Below, one piece after another: positions 35,495 to 43,770 of a stretch of 64,000 nt of DNA. The stretch's first letter is position 1; each line of letters starts with the position of its first letter. Below the pieces are notes generated by a model. It had not been told where the DNA came from. It saw nothing but the letters and a program-made list of their open reading frames with translations, and did no database searches. Origin of the DNA: CADEED01 sp035701825 (GTDB lineage: Bacteria > Pseudomonadota > Gammaproteobacteria > Steroidobacterales > Steroidobacteraceae). The stretch covers positions 9,922 to 73,921 of the forward strand of contig DASSRK010000115.1 in assembly GCA_035701825.1 (NCBI GenBank), written 5' to 3'. Made by a program: the position numbers and the translations under genes.

Positions 35495-37423
35495 ATGCCA
35501 GTCATCACACTGCCGGACGGCAGCCAGAAGAATTTCGACTCGCCCGTGAGCGTGCTCGACGTGGCCGCGAGCATCGGTGCGGGCCTCGCCAGGGCCGCGC
35601 TCGCCGGTCGAGTGAACGGCAAGCTGGTCGACACGTCGTTCGTCATCCAGGACGACGCGCAGCTTTCCATCGTCACGGAGAAGGATCCGGCGGCGCTCGA
35701 AATCATTCGCCACTCGACCGCGCACCTGCTGGCGCAGGCGGTGCAGTCTATCTACCCGAAGGCGCAGGTGACCATCGGCCCGGTCATCGAGGACGGCTTC
35801 TACTACGACTTTGCGTTCGAGCGTCCCTTCACGCCCGAAGACCTCGAGAAGTTCGAGGCGAAGATGAAGGAGATCGCGGCGCAGGACCTGAAGGTCACGC
35901 GCCGCGTGATGCCGCGCGACGAGGCGGTGAAGACCTTCCGCGACATGGGCGAGGTCTACAAGGCCGAGATCATCGCGGGAATTCCCTCCAACGAGGACAT
36001 CTCGTTGTACGGGCAGGGCGAGTGGTTCGACCTGTGCCGCGGCCCGCACGTGCCCAGCACCGGCAAGCTGAGGAGCTTCAAGCTGATGAAGGTGGCCGGC
36101 GCGTACTGGCGCGGCGATTCGCGCAACGAGATGCTCCAGCGCATCTACGGCACGGCATGGCTGAACGACAAGGACCTGGCGGCCTACCTGCATCGCCTCG
36201 AGGAAGCCGAGAAGCGCGATCACCGCCGCATCGGCAAGGACCTCGACCTGTTCCACTTCCAGGAGGAAGCGCCGGGGGCGGTGTTCTGGCATCCGAAGGG
36301 CTGGCGCATCTTCCAGCAGCTGATCGGCTACATGCGCAAGCGCCAGGACGAGGCGGGCTATGGCGAGGTCAATGCGCCGGAGATCATGGAATCGACGCTG
36401 TGGCAGAAGTCCGGCCACCTGGAGAAATTCGGCGAGAACATGTTCCTGACGAAGACGCCCGACGAGCGCGTGTTCGCCATCAAGCCGATGAACTGCCCCG
36501 GCCACATCCAGATCTTCAACCAGGGCATCCGGTCCTATAAGGACCTGCCGATCCGCTTCGCGGAGTTCGGCAAGGTGCATCGCTACGAACCGTCCGGCGC
36601 GCTGCACGGCCTGATGCGGGTGCGCGCCTTCAACCAGGACGACGCCCATATCTTCATCACCGAGGACCAGATCACCGAGGAGTCGGTGCGCGTCATCGAA
36701 CTACTGCTGTCGATCTACAAGGACTTCGGCTTCGACGACGTGGCGGTGAAGTTCGCGGACCGGCCGCCGAAGCGCGTCGGCTCGGACGACATCTGGGACA
36801 AGTCGGAAAAGGCCCTGAAGGCGGCGGCGGCCGCCGCCGGCATCGAATGCGACTACAACCCCGGCGAGGGCGCCTTCTACGGCCCGAAGCTCGAATTCCA
36901 CCTGCGGGATGCCATCGGCCGGACCTGGCAGTGCGGCACCCTGCAGGTCGACCTGAACCTGCCCGGGCGGCTGGGGGCCACCTATATCGACGAGCACAGC
37001 CAGCGCCAGACCCCGGTCATGCTGCACCGGGCGATATTCGGCTCGCTGGAGCGCTTTTTCGGCATTTTGCTGGAGCACCACGCGGGAAAACTCCCCGCCT
37101 GGCTGGCCCCGACCCAGGCCGTCGTGATGAACATCACGGACCGCCAGGACGCCTACGTTCAACGAGTTGCGGAAACCCTGAGAAATCAGGGGGTTCGCAC
37201 GGAAGTCGACTTGCGGAACGAAAAGGTGGGCTTTAAGATTCGCGCCCACACGCTGCAGCGCGTGCCCTATTTATTGGTGGCAGGCGACAAGGAAGTAGCG
37301 GCGAATCTGTTGTCAGTGCGGACCTTGGGTGGCAAGGATCTCGGCACGATGTCCCCGGAAGACTTTGTCAGTCGGCTCCGCGTGGAAGTCGAGAGCCACG
37401 GCCGCACGTTGTTAGAGGGTTGA
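35495..37423 (+). CDS. thrS: threonyl-tRNA synthetase
   Basis: A 642-residue ThrRS with complete architecture: TGS domain (1-62; MPVITLPDGSQKNFDSPVSV), editing domain with the HSTAHLLAQAV motif near 71-81 and the CRGPHVP segment, class II catalytic core (zinc-binding Cys near 333 in KPMNCPGHIQIF, His near 370 in GALHGLMRVR, His near 509 in MLHRAIFGSLERF) and C-terminal anticodon-binding domain (VMNITDRQDAYVQRVAETLR). It charges tRNA-Thr. It begins the classic block thrS-infC-rpmI-rplT-pheST-ihfA. Its ribosome site is weak (AAGAAAA). E. coli thrS is autogenously repressed through a leader operator; I cannot confirm such a structure here. Confidence 0.97.
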   Translation: MPVITLPDGSQKNFDSPVSVLDVAASIGAGLARAALAGRVNGKLVDTSFVIQDDAQLSIVTEKDPAALEIIRHSTAHLLAQAVQSIYPKAQVTIGPVIEDGFYYDFAFERPFTPEDLEKFEAKMKEIAAQDLKVTRRVMPRDEAVKTFRDMGEVYKAEIIAGIPSNEDISLYGQGEWFDLCRGPHVPSTGKLRSFKLMKVAGAYWRGDSRNEMLQRIYGTAWLNDKDLAAYLHRLEEAEKRDHRRIGKDLDLFHFQEEAPGAVFWHPKGWRIFQQLIGYMRKRQDEAGYGEVNAPEIMESTLWQKSGHLEKFGENMFLTKTPDERVFAIKPMNCPGHIQIFNQGIRSYKDLPIRFAEFGKVHRYEPSGALHGLMRVRAFNQDDAHIFITEDQITEESVRVIELLLSIYKDFGFDDVAVKFADRPPKRVGSDDIWDKSEKALKAAAAAAGIECDYNPGEGAFYGPKLEFHLRDAIGRTWQCGTLQVDLNLPGRLGATYIDEHSQRQTPVMLHRAIFGSLERFFGILLEHHAGKLPAWLAPTQAVVMNITDRQDAYVQRVAETLRNQGVRTEVDLRNEKVGFKIRAHTLQRVPYLLVAGDKEVAANLLSVRTLGGKDLGTMSPEDFVSRLRVEVESHGRTLLEG

Positions 37424-37432
37424 TATATAGCT

Positions 37433-37948
37433 ATTGCAAGCAAGCGCGTACGGCGCAACGAAGAGATCACGTCGCCCAAGGTGAGAGTCATCGGGGCCGA
37501 CGGCGGACAGGTCGGAGTGCTGACTCGATTCGAAGCGCTCGATCTCGCCCGCGCCGCGGAGCTCGATCTCGTCGAGGTGTCGCCCCAGGCCGATCCGCCT
37601 GTGGTTCGCGTGATGGACTTCGGCAAGTTCCTGTTCGAACAGAACAAGAAATCGCATGCCGCGAAGCGCAAGCAAAAGCAGATCCAGATCAAAGAGATCA
37701 AGTTTCGTCCCGGTACGGACGAGAATGATTACCAGATCAAGCTGCGTAACATCATTCGATTCCTGACCGAGGGTGACAAGGCCAAGGTGACGTTGCGTTT
37801 CCGCGGCCGCGAGATGGCGCATACGGAATTGGGCCGGAAGTTGCTCGACAGGCTGGTGAACGATCTGCGCGAACACGCGCAGATCGAGCAGAACCCGCTG
37901 ATGGAAGGGCGACAGATGGTCATGATGTTCGCGCCAAAAAAGAAGTAA
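37433..37948 (+). CDS. infC: translation initiation factor IF-3 with ATT start
   Basis: A 171-residue IF-3 when read from ATT 37433 (IASKRVRRNEEITSPKVRVI), 9 bases after the thrS stop. AUU initiation is the known device by which IF-3 represses its own translation in enterobacteria. The only conventional start, GTG 37481, would delete the conserved RRNEEI opening. The N-domain (VRVIGADGGQVGVLTRFEAL, DPPVVRVMDFGKFLFEQ) and C-domain (IKEIKFRPGTDENDYQIKLR, VTLRFRGREMAH) are complete. It prevents premature subunit joining and checks the initiator tRNA. GAGGGT lies 12 bases upstream of ATT, rather far, which suits weak initiation. Confidence 0.94.
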   Translation: MASKRVRRNEEITSPKVRVIGADGGQVGVLTRFEALDLARAAELDLVEVSPQADPPVVRVMDFGKFLFEQNKKSHAAKRKQKQIQIKEIKFRPGTDENDYQIKLRNIIRFLTEGDKAKVTLRFRGREMAHTELGRKLLDRLVNDLREHAQIEQNPLMEGRQMVMMFAPKKK

Positions 37949-37997
37949 CCCGCGCAAAGCCATTTTCGAATGGTCGAGGGCGGGTCCGCCCGTAGCG

Positions 37998-38022
37998 GGC
38001 GTGCGCGCGCAACGCGCACGCC
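37998..38022 (+). promoter_or_regulatory. rpmI leader stem-loop
   Basis: A perfect 10-bp stem, GGCGTGCGCG / CGCGCACGCC, with loop CGCAA, in the 107-bp infC-rpmI gap and ending 33 bp before rpmI. In E. coli, L20 represses rpmI-rplT by binding RNA structures in this leader, so it is a candidate control element; a transcription attenuator is also possible. No U-run follows. Confidence 0.45.
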
Positions 38023-38055
38023 TTGCGATCGGTAGCTACAAGCAGGAGTTGATGT

Positions 38056-38259
38056 ATGCCCAAGTTGAAGACCAGCCGGGCAGCGGCCAAGCGTTTTCGC
38101 AAAACGGCGAAGGGATGGAAGTCCTATTCGGCCGGCCGCCGCCACAATCTCGGCCACAAGCCTCGCAAGACCAAGCGCCAGCTGCGCTCCGGTGGTTCGT
38201 CGCTCGTCCACAAGAGCGATTCGCACCGCGTCGACCAGCTGATGCCCAACACGAAATAA
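38056..38259 (+). CDS. rpmI: 50S ribosomal protein L35
   Basis: A 67-residue L35, a small basic large-subunit protein: MPKLKTSRAAAKRFRKTAKG at the start and an RHNLGHKPRKTKRQLR-like middle. It is of normal length for the family. AGGAG sits seven bases before the ATG. It lies 14 bp before rplT, as in most bacteria, and is expected to be translated together with L20 under L20 feedback. Confidence 0.97.
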   Translation: MPKLKTSRAAAKRFRKTAKGWKSYSAGRRHNLGHKPRKTKRQLRSGGSSLVHKSDSHRVDQLMPNTK

Positions 38260-38273
38260 GCGAGGACTAACCC

Positions 38274-38642
38274 ATGGCACGTGTAAAACGTGGCGTCCAG
38301 GCCGGACGCCGTCACAAGAAGATCCTCGGCAAGGCGAAGGGCTACTACAACGCCCGCCGCAAGGTATTCCGCGCAGCGAAGCAGGCGGTCATCAAGGCCG
38401 GCCAGTACGCCTACCGCGGCCGCCGCCTGAAGAAGCGCGACTTCCGCGCCCTGTGGATCCAGCGCATCAATGCCGCCGCGCGCGAGTTCGACCTGAGCTA
38501 CAGCCGGTTGATCAATGGCATCAAGAAGGCCGGCATCGACATCGATCGCAAGATGCTCGCCGACCTCGCCATGAACCAGCCGGAAGCGTTCGCGGCGATC
38601 GCAAAGCAGGCCAAGGCCGCCCTCGAAAAAGCTGCCGCTTAA
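38274..38642 (+). CDS. rplT: 50S ribosomal protein L20
   Basis: A 122-residue L20, an early large-subunit assembly protein binding 23S rRNA. Conserved segments: MARVKRGVQAGRRHKKILGK, AKGYYNARRKVFRAAKQAV and the C-terminal globular LWIQRINAAAREFDLSYSRL followed by GIKKAGIDIDRKMLADLA. In enterobacteria L20 represses translation of its own operon. The ATG has GAGGAC upstream and pheS follows after 12 bp. Confidence 0.97.
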   Translation: MARVKRGVQAGRRHKKILGKAKGYYNARRKVFRAAKQAVIKAGQYAYRGRRLKKRDFRALWIQRINAAAREFDLSYSRLINGIKKAGIDIDRKMLADLAMNQPEAFAAIAKQAKAALEKAAA

Positions 38643-38654
38643 CAGGCGGGCTTT

Positions 38655-39692
38655 GTGAGCGGGGAGGCTCCCAAGGATCTCGACGCGCGCCGGGAGGAAA
38701 CTCTCGGCGCGATTTCGAGTGCTGCCGATCCGGCGGCCCTCGAGGAGACGCGCGTCCGTGCGCTCGGCAAGAGCGGCTGGCTCACCGAGAAACTCAAGAG
38801 CCTCGGCAAGCTGGCGGATGCCGAGCGCAAGGAGTGGGGCGCGCGTTTCAACCGCGTGCGCGTCGAACTCCAGGAAGCCTTCGATCGAAAGAAGCTTGAG
38901 CTCGAGCAGGCGGTGGTGGCCGCCAGGCTCGCGCGCGAGACCATCGACGTCACGCTGCCGGGCCGCGGTGAAGAGCGCGGCGGTCTGCATCCGGTCACCA
39001 AGGTGCGGTTGCGCATCGAGCAGCTGTTCCGCCAGGCCGGCTTCACCATCGAAACCGGTCCGGAAATCGAGGACGATTTCCACAACTTCGAGGCGTTGAA
39101 CATCCCCGCCGATCACCCGGCGCGCGCGATGCACGACACCTTCTATTTCCCGGACGGCAGGCTGCTGCGCACGCATACCTCGCCGGTGCAGATCCGCGCC
39201 ATGCTCGCCGGCACGCCGCCGTTCGCGGTGATCGCGCCGGGCCGCGTGTACCGCAACGACCACGACGTCACGCACTCGCCGATGTTCCACCAGGTCGAAG
39301 GCCTGGTGGTCGACGAGGGCGTCACCTTCGCCAACATGAAAGCCATGCTGCACGGTTTCCTCGAAGCGTTCTTCGAGCGCGACCTCAAGATGCGGCTGCG
39401 GCCTTCGTACTTCCCGTTCACCGAGCCCTCGGCCGAAGTCGACATGAGCTGCGTGCTGTGCGGCGGCGCCGGCTGTCGCGTCTGCAAGCACACCGGTTGG
39501 CTGGAGATCTCCGGCTGCGGCATGGTGCATCCGCGCGTGCTCGAGGCGGGCGGCGTGGATCCCGAGAAGTACACGGGCTACGCCTTCGGCATGGGCATCG
39601 ACCGCCTGGCGATGCTGCGCTACGGGGTCAATGACCTGCGGTTGTTCTTCGAAAACGACCTGCGCTTCCTCGCGCAGTTCAGGGCGGGCTGA
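38655..39692 (+). CDS. pheS: phenylalanyl-tRNA synthetase alpha subunit
   Basis: A 345-residue catalytic subunit of the (alpha-beta)2 PheRS. An N-terminal coiled coil (about 15-85) precedes the class II core with GRGEERGGLHPVTKVRLRIE, motif 2 (FHQVEGLVVDEGVTFANM), the SAEVDMSCVLCGGAGCRVCK segment, WLEISGCGMVHPRVL and motif 3 (YAFGMGIDRLAMLRYGV). The GTG start (38655) lies 12 bp after rplT with a poor ribosome site, suggesting coupling. The stop overlaps the pheT ATG by one base (TGATG). Confidence 0.97.
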   Translation: MSGEAPKDLDARREETLGAISSAADPAALEETRVRALGKSGWLTEKLKSLGKLADAERKEWGARFNRVRVELQEAFDRKKLELEQAVVAARLARETIDVTLPGRGEERGGLHPVTKVRLRIEQLFRQAGFTIETGPEIEDDFHNFEALNIPADHPARAMHDTFYFPDGRLLRTHTSPVQIRAMLAGTPPFAVIAPGRVYRNDHDVTHSPMFHQVEGLVVDEGVTFANMKAMLHGFLEAFFERDLKMRLRPSYFPFTEPSAEVDMSCVLCGGAGCRVCKHTGWLEISGCGMVHPRVLEAGGVDPEKYTGYAFGMGIDRLAMLRYGVNDLRLFFENDLRFLAQFRAG

Positions 39693-42058
39693 TGCGCGTT
39701 TCACTGGCGTGGCTGCGCGATCTCGTCGACGTGCCGTGGAAGGGACGCGAGCTCGGCTCGCGCCTCACGATGGCGGGCTTCGAGCTCGAGGCCCTGGAAA
39801 CGGCCGCGCCGGCCTTCGGTGGCGTGGTGGTCGCCGAGATCGTCGAAGCGGCGCGTCATCCGCAGGCCGACAAGCTGCAGGTCTGCAAGGTGCGCGCTGG
39901 CGGTGGCGAGTTGCTGCAGGTGGTCTGCGGCGCGGCCAATGCGCGCACCGGGCTCAAGACGGCGCTCGCGACCGTCGGCGCGAAGCTGCCCGGCGACAAG
40001 GCCATCACGGCCGCCAGGCTGCGCGGCGTCGACTCGGCCGGCATGCTCTGCTCCCTCAAGGAGCTCGGGCTCGCGGAGTCCTCCGAAGGCATCGTCGAAT
40101 TGCCCGCCGACGCGCCCGTCGGCCAGGACCTGCGCGCGTACATGCAGCTCGACGATGAAATCCTCGAGCTCAACGTCACGCCGAACCGGGGCGACGCCAT
40201 GTCGGTGCTCGGCATCGCGCGTGAAGTCGCCGCGCTGACGCGCGGCGGCGTGAAGATTCCGGCCGTCGCGACGCCGGCGTCCCTCAAGGACACTTTCCCG
40301 GCGAAGCTCGCGGCCGTGCCAGGCTGTCCGAAGTTCACCAGCCGGGTGATCCGCGGCATCGACAATCGGAGCGCGTCGCCCCTGTGGCTGCGCGAGCGGC
40401 TGCGCCGCGCGGGCCTGCGCCCGATCAGCCCCGTGGTCGACGTCACCCAGTACGTGATGCTCGAGCTTGGCCAGCCCATGCATGCCTACGACCTGCGCAA
40501 ATTGCAGGGCGGGCTCGAAGCGCGCTTCGCCAGGGCAAACGAAAAGATCACGCTGCTCGACGGCAAGGAAATCGAGCTCACCGACGATGTGGTCGTCATC
40601 GCCGACGACGCCGGACCAGCCGGGATGGGCGGCGTCATGGGCGGCGAGCGCACGGCCTGCACGGCCGACACCACCGACGTGCTGTTCGAGGCCGCGTTCT
40701 TCCCGCCGGCCGCCATCGCGGGTCGCGGCCGACGCTACGGACTCGTCACCGATGCCGGGCAGCGCTTCGAACGCGGTGTCGATCCCGCTCACCAGGAGCG
40801 TGCCATCGAGCGGGCCACGGCGCTGCTGCTGCAGATTGCCGGTGGTCGAGCCGGGCCAACCCACGTTGTCCAGGACAGTGCGGCGTTGCCGCGCCGGGTC
40901 GAAGTGGCGCTGCGTCGCGATCGCATCCGCAAGCTCCTCGGCACCCAGATCGCCGACAACGACGTGAAGGCGACGCTCGAGTCCCTGGGAATGCGCGTGC
41001 TCGCCCAGGCCGATGGCTGGCTGGTCACCCCGCCTTCGCATCGCTTCGACATCAACATCGAGGCGGACCTCGTCGAGGAACTGGCGCGCATCGTCGGCTT
41101 CGAGGCCATCACCGAGGCCGATGCGGTGACGCACCAGCGGGTGCGTGCCATGCCCGAGGCGGCGGCGGTCGAGTCGCAGGCGCTGGAAATCCTGGCCACC
41201 CGCGGCTACCAGGAAGCGATCACCTACGCCTTCGTCGATCCGGCGCTGCAGGAGAAGCTCTTTCCGGGCGTGGAAACGCCGCGCCTCGCCAACGCGATCT
41301 CGACGGAAATGTCCGTGATGCGCGCGTCGCTGTGGCCGGGACTGCTGCGGGCCGCGCAGGAAAACCAGCGCCGCCAACAGGAACGCATCCGCCTGTTCGA
41401 ACACGGCGCGCGTTTCGCGGCCGGTGGAGTCGAGACGGACGTGCTCGCCGGCATCGCGATCGGTTCGCGCCAGCCCGAGCAGTGGGGCGTGAAGACGACG
41501 CCGGTCGATTTCTACGACGTGAAGCAGGACCTGCAGGCTTTGTTCGCGCGCACCGGCGCGTCAGAAGAGTTCGGGTACGTGACAGAGAGGCTGTCGTGCC
41601 TCCATCCGGGCCGCAGCGCGCGTATTACGCGCGACGGCCGGGAAATCGGCTGGATAGGCGAGCTTCACCCCCAATTGGTGCAGGAATTCGATTTCACATA
41701 TGCGCCCATCCTGTTCGAAGTCGAATATTCGGCGGCGCTGGCGGCAAAAATGCCCCGGTTCGAGGAGATTTCCCGTTTCCCGCGAGTGCGCCGCGACCTT
41801 GCGGTCGTGGTCGACGAGAAAGTCTCTTTGAGACAGCTACATGAACGTGTAACCTTCGCCGCGTCGAGCCTTCTTCGCGATATCCGGGTGTTCGACGTAT
41901 TCAGGGGGCCCGGCATAGAAAGTGGAAGAAAAAGTGTCGCTTTAGGCTTGATATTTCAGGACAATTCTCGCACCCTCGCGGACGAGGACGCGGACCGTTT
42001 GTTAGCTGCGATTCGTGCCGATCTGAGTGCAACGCTGGGCGCAGGATTTCGAGAATAA
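39692..42058 (+). CDS. pheT: phenylalanyl-tRNA synthetase beta subunit
   Basis: A 788-residue beta subunit with the full domain set: N-terminal EMAP-type tRNA-binding fold (about 40-150; VVVAEIVEAARHPQADKLQV, CGAANARTG), B3/B4 editing domain (LGQPMHAYDLRKL), B5 domain, the catalytic-like core (RIVGFEAITEADAV, RGYQEAITYAFVDP) and the C-terminal FDX-ACB anticodon domain (RFEEISRFPRVRRDLAVVVD, LADEDADRLL). It clears mischarged Tyr-tRNA-Phe and supports PheS. It starts on the last base of the pheS stop codon, so the two subunits are translationally coupled. Confidence 0.97.
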   Translation: MRVSLAWLRDLVDVPWKGRELGSRLTMAGFELEALETAAPAFGGVVVAEIVEAARHPQADKLQVCKVRAGGGELLQVVCGAANARTGLKTALATVGAKLPGDKAITAARLRGVDSAGMLCSLKELGLAESSEGIVELPADAPVGQDLRAYMQLDDEILELNVTPNRGDAMSVLGIAREVAALTRGGVKIPAVATPASLKDTFPAKLAAVPGCPKFTSRVIRGIDNRSASPLWLRERLRRAGLRPISPVVDVTQYVMLELGQPMHAYDLRKLQGGLEARFARANEKITLLDGKEIELTDDVVVIADDAGPAGMGGVMGGERTACTADTTDVLFEAAFFPPAAIAGRGRRYGLVTDAGQRFERGVDPAHQERAIERATALLLQIAGGRAGPTHVVQDSAALPRRVEVALRRDRIRKLLGTQIADNDVKATLESLGMRVLAQADGWLVTPPSHRFDINIEADLVEELARIVGFEAITEADAVTHQRVRAMPEAAAVESQALEILATRGYQEAITYAFVDPALQEKLFPGVETPRLANAISTEMSVMRASLWPGLLRAAQENQRRQQERIRLFEHGARFAAGGVETDVLAGIAIGSRQPEQWGVKTTPVDFYDVKQDLQALFARTGASEEFGYVTERLSCLHPGRSARITRDGREIGWIGELHPQLVQEFDFTYAPILFEVEYSAALAAKMPRFEEISRFPRVRRDLAVVVDEKVSLRQLHERVTFAASSLLRDIRVFDVFRGPGIESGRKSVALGLIFQDNSRTLADEDADRLLAAIRADLSATLGAGFRE

Positions 42059-42062
42059 AAGC

Positions 42063-42365
42063 ATGGCTCTGACGAAAGCGGAGATGGCTGAGGCGCTGTT
42101 CAATCAGCTGGGTCTCAACAAACGCGAAGCGCGCGAGCTGGTCGACCTGTTCTTCGAGGAAGTGCGCCATGCGCTTTCCAACGGCGAGCAGGTCAAGCTC
42201 TCGGGTTTTGGCAACTTCGATTTGCGCGACAAGAACCAGCGGCCAGGACGAAATCCAAAGACGGGAGAGGAGATCCCCATCAGCGCGCGGCGCGTGGTGA
42301 CGTTTCGTCCAGGTCAGAAATTGAAGGCGCGAGTCGAGGCCTATGCTGGAACCAAAGAACAATGA
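42063..42365 (+). CDS. ihfA: integration host factor alpha subunit
   Basis: A 100-residue DNA-bending HU/IHF-family protein. MALTKAEMAEALFNQLGLNK and the DNA-arm region FGNFDLRDKNQRPGRNPKTG with the intercalating Pro in the NPKTGEEIPISARRVVTF motif identify IHF alpha, which pairs with a beta subunit encoded elsewhere. ATG 42063 is 4 bases after the pheT stop. A frame extension back to 42027 is only pheT overlap. Position directly after pheT is typical of Gammaproteobacteria. Its last 23 bases overlap the merR-type gene. Confidence 0.96.
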   Translation: MALTKAEMAEALFNQLGLNKREARELVDLFFEEVRHALSNGEQVKLSGFGNFDLRDKNQRPGRNPKTGEEIPISARRVVTFRPGQKLKARVEAYAGTKEQ

Positions 42366-42699
42366 CGAACTGCCGGCGATCCCCGGCAAGCGCTATTTCA
42401 CGATCGGCGAAGTCAGCGACCTCTGCGGCGTGAAGCCGCACGTGCTGCGCTACTGGGAGCAGGAATTCCCGCAGCTCAAGCCCGTGAAGCGCCGCGGCAA
42501 CCGGCGCTACTACCAGCGCCAGGACGTGATCATCATCCGCCAGATCCGCTCGCTGCTGTACGAGCAGGGCTTCACCATCGGCGGTGCGCGCAACAAGCTC
42601 GCGGGTGAAGAGGCGCGCGTCGACGTGAGCCAGAGCCAGCAGATCGTCAAGCAGATGCGCATGGAGCTCGAGGAACTGCTGCGCCTGCTACGCCGGTAA
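42343..42699 (+). CDS. MerR family transcriptional regulator
   Basis: A 118-residue MerR-type regulator. The winged-helix N-terminus is clear (YFTIGEVSDLCGVKPHVLRY, WEQEFPQLKPVKRRGNRRYY), then the wing-2 RQDVIIIRQIRSLLYEQGFT and a short coiled-coil dimerisation helix. There is no metal-binding C-terminal cysteine set, so it is not a metal sensor. This gene follows ihfA in many Gammaproteobacteria and its targets are not established. The 23-base overlap with ihfA implies translational coupling. Confidence 0.93.
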   Translation: MLEPKNNDELPAIPGKRYFTIGEVSDLCGVKPHVLRYWEQEFPQLKPVKRRGNRRYYQRQDVIIIRQIRSLLYEQGFTIGGARNKLAGEEARVDVSQSQQIVKQMRMELEELLRLLRR

Positions 42700-42757
42700 G
42701 ACGGTGCCGGCCGGCAAACCGGCACAGCAGGGATGCTTGCGCTCGCGCGCAAGAGAA

Positions 42758-42780
42758 AACGCCGCCTCGAGGGCGGCGTT
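42758..42780. terminator. bidirectional intrinsic terminator
   Basis: Perfect 9-bp stem AACGCCGCC / GGCGGCGTT with a 5-base loop. On the plus strand it is followed by TCTGTTTCTG, and on the minus strand by TTTTCTCTT. It closes the ihfA-merR transcript and, in the other direction, the DUF3300-DUF2950 transcript. Confidence 0.85.
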
Positions 42781-42822
42781 TCTGTTTCTGCGGGTGGACA
42801 GGCTTGCCGGTTTGCCGGCCGT

Positions 42823-43755
42823 CTAGTTGGCGGCGAGGGCGGAGCCGTCTTCCTTCTTCCACAGGGAATCGGGATTGAACTCGCGGATGGCCATGGCGGA
42901 CTCGGTGGTCGCCGGGCCGAGGTCGCGGGAATAGACCACGCCGTCCTGGTTCACGATGAAGGTCATGACGCCGGAGCTGCCGTATTCGGCGGGGAAGGCG
43001 ATCAGGCCGAAACCGCCTAACAACTCGCCGTTGACCACGTAGTCGTAGGCGCCGCCGTTGGCGCTCGGCCCCTGGCGCGTCAGCAGCCGGTAGATATAGC
43101 CGTGGAACGGGGCGCCACGGTACACACCGCCCTGCAGGTAGCCCTCGGCGCGCGCCACGACGAATTCCTCGCCCAGGGGGCTCGGCGGCTCGTCGCCGGT
43201 GGTCGGCCAGTACAAGCCGTCCTTCTTGCCCTCGGTGCTGATCAGCTTGTTCGCATAGTGCTGCAGCGGGTCCTTCTGCACGTTGCGCAGGTAGTACTCC
43301 TGCTGCGCGTCGACGTAGGCCAGGCACGACTGGATGGTCTTGAGCTCGTTCTCGCCCACGCGGCGATTGACGAGCTCTTCGGCGCCGGCGGCGCTGTCCC
43401 AGTACCAGCGCCCATCGCTCATGGCGATCGGAATCGCGAACGGGAACTTGTCCTCGCCGATTTCGAGCGTCACCTTGGCGGGGTCGCTCTTGTCGAGCGA
43501 ATTGCCGGCCTTGTAGCGTGCCAGGAAGTTCTCGCGCGCGTTCTTGTCTGCGACCGGGTCGCCGGAGTCGATCAGCGGCTCGCCCAGCGGGCCGAACAGC
43601 CTGATGAGCGGCTTGGAATCCCTGGCCTGGGCGGCCTTCACCAGCGCCTGCACCGCGGCTTCGGGCGTGGTGAAGCTTTGCTGATCCTTCGGGACCGCCG
43701 CGCCGGCGAGGGATGCCGCGAAGCCGGCAATGACGACGAATAAACGGGTACGCAT
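42823..43755 (-). CDS. DUF2950 exported protein
   Basis: A 310-residue exported protein of the DUF2950 family. A signal peptide (LFVVIAGFAASLAGAAVP) is followed by the family pattern: QSFTTPEAAVQALVKAAQAR, LIRLFGPLGEPLIDSGDPVA, YWDSAAGAEELVNRRVGENE, the central AYVDAQQEYYLRN helix and, near the end, GVMTFIVNQDGVVYSRDLGP. No function is established, but DUF2950 genes very often sit beside DUF3300 genes, exactly as here, which suggests joint action in the envelope. GGAGG lies just upstream of the ATG, and the DUF3300 gene ends 15 bp before it. Confidence 0.9.
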   Translation of the reverse strand: MRTRLFVVIAGFAASLAGAAVPKDQQSFTTPEAAVQALVKAAQARDSKPLIRLFGPLGEPLIDSGDPVADKNARENFLARYKAGNSLDKSDPAKVTLEIGEDKFPFAIPIAMSDGRWYWDSAAGAEELVNRRVGENELKTIQSCLAYVDAQQEYYLRNVQKDPLQHYANKLISTEGKKDGLYWPTTGDEPPSPLGEEFVVARAEGYLQGGVYRGAPFHGYIYRLLTRQGPSANGGAYDYVVNGELLGGFGLIAFPAEYGSSGVMTFIVNQDGVVYSRDLGPATTESAMAIREFNPDSLWKKEDGSALAAN

Positions 43756-43770
43756 TTCCTGTCCTCCGAA

